A stretch of DNA of 64,000 bases. Source: Thereva unica. Taxonomy: Eukaryota; Arthropoda; Insecta; Diptera; Therevidae. Every line of letters starts with the position of its first letter. The stretch's first letter is position 1. This document shows, in pieces, positions 35,501-47,500 of the stretch. The stretch lies in contig OX465282.1 of NCBI GenBank assembly GCA_949987705.1, positions 60,819,922 to 60,883,921 on the forward strand. The letters run 5' to 3'. The position numbers were made by a program, and so were the translations under genes. The notes below the pieces were generated by a model, which made no database searches, had not been told where the DNA came from, and saw only the letters and a list, made by a program, of their open reading frames with translations.

Positions 35501-38500
35501 TAATGTTTTATCTAGATTTCCCTCACTAACTCAACCTCCACGCTATGATTTACCTGTACGACATAATATAGTGCATACTATTACCACTAAAGGTCAACTA
35601 CCATTTTCAAGACCTAGAAGACTTGACACTAATAAATTTAAAATCGCTAAATTAGAATTCGAGCACATGGTAAAATTAGGCTTATGCAGAACTTCTTCAT
35701 CATCAGTCTCATCAGCACTACACATGGTTCCAAAGAAAGATTCCACTGATTGGCGACCATGCGGAGATTACCGGAGACTAAACTCAATAACAATTCCAGA
35801 CAGATACCCGATTCCTCACATTCAAAATTTTACGTTAAATTTGAATGGTTGTACCATATTTTCGAAGATTGATTTAGTGAGAGCTTACCATCACATACCT
35901 ATGGCAGAGGAAGATATCTATAAGACAGCGATAACTACACCTTTCGGTTTATTCGAATTTACTCGAATGCCCTTTGGACTTAGAAATGCTGCTCAAACTT
36001 TCCAACGATTTATGGATAGAGTTTTAACTGGTTTGGAATTCGTTTTTGTCTACATTGATGATATATTGGTTGCAAGCAAAAATAAGGAGGAACACAAGAA
36101 ACACTTAGAGCAGGTGTTCGGCCGTTTAGAAGAATACGGAATAAATATTAACCCAGGGAAATGTCTTTTTGGTGTACATGAAATTGAATTTTTAAGTCAC
36201 AAAATTACGAAGGACGGGATTCTTCCTTCTGAAAATAGAATTAAATTCATCCAGGATTTCCCTTCACCTACTTCCATTAAGCAGATTCAACAATTCATAG
36301 GAATGGTAAATTACTTTCACAGATTCATTCCACGATTAGCAGAGTTGTTAAGCCCCATTCATATACATTTAGTTAGGGAGCTTAAAAAACCTAAGAGTTT
36401 AAAAAATTTTGACTGGACGGAAGAATGCAAAGACGCGTTCGCCAAAGTGAAAAAGGCTTTTATTTCGGCAACGTTATTAGTGCATCCAGCGGAGAATCCT
36501 ACTTTGAAGTTGACGGTTGATGCATCAAACATTGCGATTGGAGCAATGTTGGAACAAATTAACAACAATGAAAGCGAACCTTTAGCGTTTTATTCCAGAA
36601 AATTAACCAATGCAGAAATTAAGTATTCTACATTTGATAGAGAGCTTTTGGCAATGTACTCAAGTATTAAACACTTTAGACATTTTTTGGAAGGTCGTGA
36701 ATTTACAGTATTCACGGATCACAAACCTTTAACATCCGCAATTTGGACCAAAGCGGAGAGAAGTCCAAGACAAGCAAGACAATTAGACTATGTTACCCAA
36801 TTCACCTCGGATATAAGATACATCAAGGGAGAATCAAATGTAGTAGCTGATACTTTATCACGGGTAACCGTAGAAAATAGCAATTGTGACGCGGTTAGCG
36901 AAAAACAAATAGATTTAAGCATTATCGTAGAAGCACAAAAGGATGATACAGAGTTAAAACAGTTGATTGAAAACCCAAATAAAAGTTCGAAATTCATTTT
37001 AGTGGAAACAGATGTACCTTTCTTAGAAAGTAAAATCTGGTTAGAATGCTCCACTAGTAGAGATCGTCCATTCGTACCAGAGATATTACGAAGAAGCATA
37101 TTTGACAAAATCCATAACTTATCACATCCAGGAATACGAGGTACAAGGAAATTAATTACAAGAAGATATTTTTGGCCTAGGATGAATACTGATATTAATT
37201 TATGGGCGAAGTCATGTATAACGTGTCAAAAAGCGAAAATTCACAGACATACAAAATCTCCGATACAAAAATTCCAGATACCTATGGGAAGGTTTGAACA
37301 CATCCATGTAGATTTGGTAGGCCCATTACATCCGGTGGAAGGATTCGTATACTTGTTAACCGTAGTGGATCGATTCACCAGGTGGCCGGAAGTATACCCA
37401 CTAAAGAGTATCACAGCCAGCATAGTAGTCAAGACATTGTATGAGCAATATTTTCCGAGATTTGGGATTCCATTGACAGTTACTACGGACCAAGGAGGTC
37501 AATTTGAAGGAAAACTTTTTAAGGAATTTTCCAAATTATTAGGAACCCATAGGATTCGAACAACAGCGTATCACCCACAATCAAGGGCGTTTCCAGCCAA
37601 CTAGCTTAGGGGGGTAATTAAAAAAAAAGAAAAAACTGAAATATTTTTTTTATTCCATAAATACAAAACAATCGACATCAAAAAATATAATTTGTATAAA
37701 AAGGAATTTATATAATAAATTAAATAAAAAATAGGGGTTTTTATTTATCGCTTTTTACCCCCTACTTTTTGTGGGAGGAAGGGTGCAGAATTGAAAAAAA
37801 AGTACAAAACCCCTTTTTTTTGCAGATTTAGATTCTTCTTGAAAAAATATGAAGATTTTATTCTTATCATTTTTTGTGATTCGCCTTAGATGGCGCTGTA
37901 ATCGGCGGAAATTAATAAATCATAAAAAACGTTTTCCTCCGATTACAGCGCCATCTATGGCGAATCACAAAATATGTTTGCGACAAAATCTTCATATTTT
38001 TTTATGAAGATTCTGAATCTGCAATAAAAAATGAGGGTTTCCATTTAAGTTTTTGAAGTTGCACCCCCTACCCCTAACAGGCGGTAGGGGGGCGTGTTTG
38101 ATATGGCTGGATAGAGTTTGAAAAAATATTTGATACGTGTTTTTTGGTTTTAATTTTTTTTTCAAAACTATTCGAAATAATGGGGTGGTACGGGTGGTCT
38201 GAGACACCCTGTATATTGAACAAGAAATGCGATTCGCGCTCTCTTAATGTAACACGATGTAACGATTAACAATTGCTGCGTTTTTTAATCTGTTCTGTTC
38301 TTTGCTGGTACAGCTTCCACACAAATTCTTGTCCCCGACAATTACTGAGAACCGTATCCAGGCCAAAGAGAAATTAAATTTAAATGAAATTTCCCTTTTC
38401 CCTTATACTTTTTTTAAATTGGCAGTTGACAAATAAAATAAATTCTTTGTTTACTGAATAAAAAACGCGAAAAATTGATAGAGATTTTTATAAAATAGTA

Positions 38501-41500
38501 AAAGAATTAAAAAGTCCACAGCCGTAATTTATGCAAACAGTTACTTCCTTCTCTTCTCTCTATCTTCCGGCTAGAGCTGCTGTTCGACATTTTCTATACG
38601 AAAAAATACATAGATTGTCGACAGTACAAAGGGACTTTCCCTAAGCCTCTAGTCTGTCACATAAAAAAAATAAAATAAAAAAATGAAAATTAAAATGTTC
38701 CTTGCGTTTTTTTAATGTTCCAGGATAGAACAGGTTTAAAAAACCCACCTAATATTAAAGAGACTAATAGTATCAACGTATGTCGCGTGTATTTAGAAAA
38801 GGGAACCCGTGCAAAGGAAGAAGTTCATCACTTCTCTTTCGGCGCTTGAGCAGTTAACTTCGATTTGTTTACATAGCGTGCCATATTAGCTTAAGTCACG
38901 GGTATCGGTCCCTTCCACGACTCTCCAGAAGAAAAAAATCAGTCATAGATCGCCGACTAGATTCACCATACACTTAACTTTTTTGTTTGTAATATTAGTA
39001 ATTTTTAAGAATAAAAATAAATAAGGGAACGCAAATCTGAGGGGGGGAGGGTAATTACCCAATTACCCCCCTCTGAAACCGCCACTGCCCACAATCAAAC
39101 GGAATGGTGGAAAGGCTACACAAACAGTTGAAAGCATCTCTTAGAGCTAAAATGTCTAATCCGAATTGGTTGTTGCACATCCCAGCTATATTACTAGGTT
39201 TAAGAACAACAGTTAAGGAGGATCTTAATTGTAGTCCGGCTGAATTAGTTTATGGTCAAACACTACGTATCCCCGGAGAATTCTTTGTGAGGGATCCACA
39301 CCAAGTATCAGATCCAACAGACCTAGTAGAACAATTACGAGATCACATGAGGAACATCGTTCCAACAGATTCTCGGGATCAAAGATGAAATTTCTATGTT
39401 CCAAAAGACTTAGAAGATTGCGAATTCGTGTTTTTGAGGACAGATAGAGGTAGGGGATCCTTGCAGGATCCTTATGAAGGTCCTTTTAAAGTTATTAAGA
39501 GAAATAAAACAGTTTTCACGATTGACGTCAACGGAAAAATAATGGTAGTATCAATTGATAGATTAAAACCCGCCTTTATTGAAAAAAGGAAAGACACTGA
39601 AAAACCAGTAACTAGAAGTTCAAAGAAAAAAGTTTCATTTCGGTTATAAAATTAAAAAAAAAATTTTTTCGTTTTATGTGAGTAATTAAATTTTAAAATA
39701 AAGTATGATAGTACATTCATGGACGCTCGCGCTGAAGGGGGAATTATGTAGCAGTCGCTACTTGTATATACGTTTTTCGTTGTAATAAGTTTTATTCAAG
39801 TATCCACTCAGTTTCTGTTCTAATAATTTTAAGTACAGTGTTTTTGGTTACGTCACAATTTGGATTCTCACTACTACTATGAAATACACTTGGGGAATTT
39901 GGATTGTCATATCACGTATGTATACACTGTACACAGAATCAATTTTAAAAACATAGCCACACAAATATTGTGATATTAAAAATTATTTTGAATATTTGTG
40001 AGAGTATTAGGAGCTTATTCAAAAAGGAAGTCTCCTATAATAAGTTATCTAATTAAAACCGTTATGTAATTATTTAATGTGACATAATAAAAAATATAAA
40101 AATCTTAAACTATTAAATATAATAATAAATAAGTATTAAATAAACATATTAAATAAAAGAATAACATTAAAATAAAATATGTGAAGAAAAAGTTTTTATT
40201 GGCAATATACCTATATATATATATATCCCTTATATATTGCTATGAAATGAGGGAAGACGGCAAAAATTAGTCCGACCCCATTTCATTTGGTACTCAGACA
40301 CACATTATGTACTGGATATTTAATACAATCGTTAAATCTGTGGTCACTTATGCCGTTATAGTCTGGTGGCCCGAAACTAAACATGTTACGGCGATCTTCA
40401 AATGCAGCAAACTGTAACGGCTTGCCTCCATTAGCGGAGGCAGACCTGTCCCACATGGACGATGGGGCAACCATTGGATTGCTCATATTGCATATCTTAA
40501 TATGGAAGTCCGTCCCCATAAGTGGGTTGCGACTTCAGATCTAATCGAACTGCCCCTATACAGTCAAAGGAAACATGGATATTCTTAACAACATCCCAAA
40601 TTGGTTAACTGCGGTTCCAAAGAAAATTCAGGGCGATTATCCTGGATGACTCTGAGTAGGACGAACTTGTCCCTCCTGGGGTTCCAAAAAAATCTTCGAC
40701 GAAATTGACTGAATCGTCAAAGATGAAACATAGTACAGAGGTTGTAGTCGCAAAACCCAACTGCAACCAAGATCTCGATTGCAATGGGTAAGTGGTCCTC
40801 TGTTTTCTAGATTAATTTGATTGTCTCAAAAGGCAAAATGCCGACTCTACATGGAAGGCGACGAGACTTCCACGCATATTCTTGCTTGCGCTGATCTGGC
40901 TTAGAAGAAGAACCTTTATCAAACAGTTTATGAGCCACGCTCAAGTCGGGTCGGGGCTTCGACTAAAGATCTCCAGGCCTTCGTCCGGAAGGCTGATGGT
41001 CTATTCCGTTATTGGGGTACGTGCACAATAGGCCTAACTTAGCCGCAATACTCACCCTTTGGGTTGTGCCCTCATTATTTCAAAAAACAGGCGGTAGGGA
41101 CCCCTAAACCAGTCCAAAAATCCCAAAAAATTACAGTAACCCTTTTTTATATAGTGGAACAAAGTAACAGGGTACCCCAAAGAAAATTAAGTAAAAAGTT
41201 TTTTAAGGACCACCCTAATATGTACATATTCCCAGTAGCGAAGTAGATTTGAAAGTAAAGTATGTACTTCTTTATTTAGTGTTTTCTTAAATACCAAAGA
41301 CTTATTAGTAATGCAGAGAAGAATGGTTATGGTGACCATGCGTTTGATTTCGCGCAAAAAGCGTGCTCAAAAATTTCGTAGCTCGTCGTTTTCTTTGTTT
41401 CGGTCCTTAAAATTTTGTTTCTTTATTTTCTTTGGAGCACCCAAAAAATTACACTAATTACATACATATTTTTAAATTCACGTCTATTTTGCTTCTGTTT

Positions 41501-44500
41501 TATTAAAATTTAACAAAAAATTATAAATCGCATAATTTTACTACCACCAACCCCGCTCCTTCACCCCTCCATAACTAAACTACATAACAAAAATTTAAAA
41601 TATAATCACTTTGTATAAATGAGCTCAATAATAAATGTGGAGTAAGTGCTTCTTTAACACATTCTATTGAAGGGTGTTGCAGTTACAATAGTCACACTAT
41701 TTATTCAATTTTTAGGGGCACCAAATTGGGCATTTTTGGGCTGCAATTTGCAAAATTGATTACTTTTTTGGGAAACACAATTTGGAGAGGAGGAGGGCGC
41801 CATGAGCTAAGCTCAGCACATTGCGTCTAATTCACGGCATAGCAAAATCTATACGGACGATTTTGAATATGTTTGGGTAGGTGATGGAGCACTGAAATAA
41901 GTACTCATCTGGTAAGGGGTACCTCTTATTTTCTTGGTACTAGATGAGCCCTTATATAACCCATTGCAAGAGAAGGCAGATGGTAAGGTGTAGTCCAGGG
42001 GCCGGTTCGTGTATGTCGAAAACGAAAAGTTTTTTCGTTTTGGGTTCGTGTAGGTCGAAAAATTGAAAATTTTCGTCTGAAGCCGACGAAAGGCACTCGA
42101 AAGTCTTGGGCTATCGAGTTTTTGCCTTATTACCCAGCAGGAAAAGTAATGGTTGTGGCATCGAAGTTGTAGTCCATCCGAAAAATTCGTTGCATTACTT
42201 TTTGCATTACGGAATCGATTACATTTCCATTGTGATGTCCTAGGACGGTAATCGACGAATGACGTGGAATGACGAAATCCCGCACACAGTTGAAAACAAG
42301 ATCAAACAAGCTCCAAAGGAAATGTGTCAAATGGGCAAACAAAACAGAGAGAAGATAAAAGAATAAATGTTCGAAATATCGATTTAAAGGTTGATTTACT
42401 ACTTTTTGCATTACATTGTAATACGTGAGGATAACCATACTGATTCTTGCAAGAAAACACCTATTACTGTGTTCAGTAATTACTGATTTTCCTGCTGGGT
42501 ATGATTAATAATAAATAGTTGTATATTTTTACAGATGTTGTTGTAACATTTTCCGGCCTTCAATATTGTGGTTTCTATCGAGGACACGAACAAATTTCTT
42601 TCGACCTATGCGAACGCTAAAATTTTCGTCGACAAAATTTTTCGACTTCAATTTCTTTTCGTTCGATTATCGTTGTTCGCCATACACGAACCGGCCCCAG
42701 AATTAGACCCAAACAAGTGAGAATCTGCCCGATTACTCAAGGGAGCTTTCCTGGAGTTTTCATAAATTTTATAGAAAAAAAGAAAACGGGCAATTACCTT
42801 CGTCGACATAAAATGCGACATTAGCCGTGTTTTTTTAATCTTCTTATAAATATAATTGTAGTCTGTCTGTGATTTCAAAATAATCGTATTTTTTTAATTT
42901 TATATGGTTATTTACATGATTTTAAAACGAAATCACGCATTTTTAAAATTTTTGTCTGTTTGTTCGGGCTAATCTCGGAAACGGCTAATTCGATTGGGAT
43001 GGGACTTTCACTGAAAGATTCAGTATTTTGGCGAGCATGTTTTAGGCTATTTATATGCACTATATACTAGCTGCACCTGTATGTATGTATGGCTGTATGT
43101 ATATAGACAAATCTTGAAAACTGATTTTGACGCACTTTTATATAATCGATCAACTTGAAATTTTACCCATATGTATGTATAGTTCGCGTGACAATGCAAT
43201 CCGACCGCTTTGTAAATAAATCAAGATGGCGGCCGAATTTCCAATTGCGCCCCCGACCCCCGACATTGCTATCAAATGAAAGGGGATGATAAGTACAGTA
43301 GAATTACCTATTTGGTGTCATTCCAAATTCAAAATGGCGGCCGGAACAAAATGGCGGCCAAAAACAGATGGCGGATTACTTTTTATTTACATCACGATCG
43401 GTATGGGTATCAAATGAAATTATATGACAAGTAGAACACCATTAGCTGGGTGGCGTAATTCCAAATTCAAAATGGCAGCCAACACAAAATGGCGGACTAC
43501 ATTTTTTTACAACGCTTTCGGTATGGATACCAAATAAAAGTGTATAATGAGTAGAGTACAGTAAGCTGGGTGACCTCATTTTAAATATCGGTCACCACAA
43601 AATAACCGCAGACATATAATCAATTAAAAGGTAGAAAACTAAAAATATGCTTTTGTTTAAAAATGCACTAAAAAGTAAAAACTTATGTTGAATGAAACCT
43701 TTTTTTGCTAAAGCCAGTATATATAATATATGGGGCAGTATAATAAAATAAGAATATAAGTAAAGTCCCACGCTTTTTAACATTTCGAAAGGTAGGTTAT
43801 TTGGTCAATATGAGATCAGGACAGTAGCACAGATTTCGGAAACTTTACTCACATCAGGAAGAACAGCTCATTCTATGCTTAAGATACCGATCGAAGAAGA
43901 TCATATGGAAAATCCGGTGTGGAACAAATCTAAAAACCTGCGTGGAAAAAATCTAAAGTTTTACAAGACTGCATGATGGCTGTCTGAGAATGGCAAATAA
44001 AGTATCTATTAGCAGAACACCGCGAGATTTAAGATGCAAAAACCAATTATTTTGGGGAGTAAATGTTTTATTGGCATAGATTCCGGGCAAATGTTGCCGG
44101 CTGTCCGGACAAATATGTGGGCCGATGATGTTGATGCATGTCTGAAATGATCACTCATTTAGGGACATATTGGAAAACGTCATTTAAAGCAAAAGATGAC
44201 AGCGCAGTCAGAAAACTCAGAATTCAGTACTATTCTCCTCAACATAGGATCAGGGCCGGCGCGACCGTTTTTGGCGCCCTAGGCGAGGAGAATTATTAGC
44301 GCCCTTTGCTATGGACCACATTAAATACATTACACCTTTGACACTAAAATAAATTTCCTTTAACTTTGACACTAAAACAAATTTCCTTTATGTAACATGG
44401 CCGTGTTTTTTTAATGAACTGGGTTTTGAGTTCATTAAAAAAACGGCAAGGGAAATTTTGCAAAACTTCAACTGAATCTATCTTCAGAGTATTTAAGCTG

Positions 44501-47500
44501 AAACGTCAACTGTCGCCGTCGACATTTGTGATTTTCAATATGAAGACACGCATGTGGATATTGATGGATATTGTCTTGGGCCTAGAGAATACGTTTCGCA
44601 AATTAATCATTTACATGTAGAATCTACTGATTATTTGGTGTCGCTGTCTGGTGATAAAGCAATTAAAGTGCACGAATTTTAAGGCCCCGTCCGGGAATGA
44701 GATTTTCAAATCGAAAATAAGACGATTCGATCTGATTGATCTATTTGGATTCTGCAATCATTTCACATTTCGCACACGAGCCGACCGATTTGCAATCGCA
44801 ATTGCAAACAGGTTTCACAATTCGGGTGTGTTTCAAGTTCCATCAATTATTGCAATCATTCCATTTTGTCATCATCACATTTGTCCTATATTCCATCATT
44901 TTATGTCGGATTGAACAATTGTCCATCAATGATTAGGGTTAATTTCCATCACTGATTTCTGATTACTGATTGTGATGGAACTTGAAACACATCCTTCTTC
45001 CCTTTCTATCGACCCAAGCGTGGATTCCCACTTGTGCATACAGGCAAAGTCCCGAAACAGTTGCGAATGCAACTGGAATTGCTAAGTAGGTAATTAAAGA
45101 GCTTGTTAAGGAATTTCAATTATCCTGTCAGCTCAAACTCACTTATTTACAAAATTTAACGGACATTTCTCCGCCGACTTGAAGTTGGCCGCAATCTGGA
45201 AAACAGGGAAATTTTAAAATTTCCCAGTAACCCCGATAGAGAACCAGATAGACTCCGATAGAACTTGGGTTTTCGTTTTTGTATGGCGAAGAACCAGCCA
45301 GTTCATCAAAAAAACACGGCCCATGATAGAATCCGATTGTATTCATCGTTTTATTATCCTTAGAATTGAAACATCCGGAGCGCGTTCAAAAACCTTACTA
45401 TGGTTAACTATGGTAAACTTTTGTCGTTCAAAAACTCCGTGGTTAACTACAACATAACCACGAGCATAACTTTTTGGCGTTCAAAAACTCCCGTGGTGTA
45501 GTTAAATTTTAACCATGCTCGGGAGCATGGTTAGCGATAGTTAAGAAGAAGAAGAATAAAAACAATTTTTTGACATTTGTTTTAATGTTAATAATGAACA
45601 AATCAAAGTGGGATTTGTGAGATTATTTTAAATAAATAATTATTGGAAATAATTTGAGGCAAATAGCCGACACTATTTTATGGAAAAATTTTTAAAATTT
45701 TCTTTACCACGTAGTTAACCACGGTGCGTTCAAAAACCTCCATGGTTAAACATAAACTTTCGTGGTTAAGTGAAGTGATGTAGCATAACCACAGCTTACC
45801 TCGTGGTTTACTATAGCAAGGTTTTTGAACGCGCTCCTGATAGTACTTGAGAGTGCGGCGGTGACGAGCGCGCGCTCAACAGTCAACACAATTTTTTAAG
45901 AATTGTCCAAAAAAAAAAAAATAACTCGTAAATAATTGTATCCATTCACGAAGTGACCAGTAAAGAAAAAAGTTGACCCAGTTTAATTATTTTTGGATCT
46001 CATAAATTCTATTTTATTACGCCTTCAAAATGGTTAAAAGAATCAGTAAATAAAAAATTTCCATTTTTCTCTGTTTCTCTTTTTTTGCTCTTCATAAATT
46101 TTGTTAAAAACTGAAAGCCGGAAATCTTGCGCCCCCCAAAAATCGGCGCCCTAGGCGACCGCCTAGTTCGCCTTAATGGTAGCGCCGGCCCTGCATAGGA
46201 TATACAATAAAAAATGTTCTGAGATTAATGAGAATGATGACAGTGAGCTGCTGGATGAGCGACATTTATGACGAGTTCGAAAATATCAACTCAACTAAAT
46301 CGACTCAACACAGTAATGCCACAAACATTGTAATACTTACAAGTGAAACATCTAACATCGTTTATAAACAATCGTTACAGTGGATTGTTTACCAGTGCTG
46401 TGCGGACGGTATGACCGGAAACGACAAAACACGAAAACGGGAAGCAGCAACTATCCTTTTTAGGATAAAAGCCGTAGTATCGTCTTAAAATGTTGGCATC
46501 TCCAGCCATGTTCGCCATGGGGTAAGTTCAGGGTGCCTACCTGAGAAAGTCAAAATCTACGCGCTCAAGACATATACTGAATAAAATTGGCTAGGAATCT
46601 GTTGTGCACGTAGTAAAGTTGGCCGATGGCTAACCTCGAATTTTAAAAAAAATTGTAGGAAACATATTTTTATAGTCAACTCTAAAGTTTTTTATATATC
46701 CATAATCATGTCTTGCAGATTTGTTCTTTGTTTCATTATACCCTTTTATTATTCCGGACTAGGCACACATAATTTTGTTTTATTAAAAGGCGTTGCGACG
46801 CACGCGGGTTTTTGCTAGTGAACTATAACTTTCATCGAGTTCATTAAAAAACGACAAGGGAAATTTCATGTAGCGCCTACTTCGATGCTTAAAAATTTCA
46901 AAATTAAACGGAAGTTAAGTGCTATTTTTTGCACTGTTACACGAAATCCTCGCTAGAAAATAATAAATATGTTTCTAAAAAATCAATTATTGGTTATAAA
47001 TTTGCTCTCATCACTTTCCTGTTGTTTTTATTTTTAAAAAACGTCTTTCCGACCCCCGAAGTATGCAACATGCCAACCCCTGAAAGTATGCAATATGCAA
47101 ATTAAGAAATTTTCCAAAACCTCGATAGAAACCCCGATAAAACCTGGGTTTTGAAATTTGTATGGGGAAGAACTATATAGTTCATTCAAAAAACACGGCT
47201 ATTAGCATTCTCAATAGAACGGGTCTCATTCGATACGGAGGATAATCAGCTTTGGAGAAGTGGTTAGAATTTAGTTGGGGGACTGCTTAGGTAAAGCCAC
47301 TCTCGGGCTTGGAAAGAAAAAGGCATTTGTAAAAGATGAACAAAATAAAAGCATTTCAATACCGGATCACATATCTACAGGCGCCCATGAATATTTCTTT
47401 TTGCAATGTTCCATTTCCCGCTGGGACCCCAGTGGCACTTGTAAGCTTACAGAAGTACTGAAAAGAGCACTTACTAGTAAGGGGTAGGCCTTACTATACC

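Larger units (their letters stand above)
37582..39087. mobile_element. hAT-like non-autonomous element inside the gypsy integrase
   Basis: An exact 8-bp duplication CCCACAAT (37574-37581 and 39088-39095) flanks it. Ends are CAAGGGCGTTTCCAG and, inverted, CAGTGGCGGTTTCAG, both followed by GGGGGGTAATT. It is 1506 bp long with no transposase. It contains a foldback (37720-38215) and a SINE 3' fragment (38538-38672). Confidence 0.8.
44251..46193. mobile_element. hAT-like element with CAGGGCCGGCGC termini, filled with MITEs
   Basis: CAGGGCCGGCGC at the left and GCGCCGGCCCTG at the right are flanked by an exact 8-bp duplication CATAGGAT (44243-44250 and 46194-46201). The subterminal word GGCGCCCTAGGCGA occurs near both ends. 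No transposase survives. At least three MITEs are nested (44399-45321, 44828-44993, 45376-45837). Confidence 0.85.

Noticed and set aside
42130..42438. 102-codon - strand frame
   Set aside because: It starts and ends within the terminal repeats of a nested MITE.
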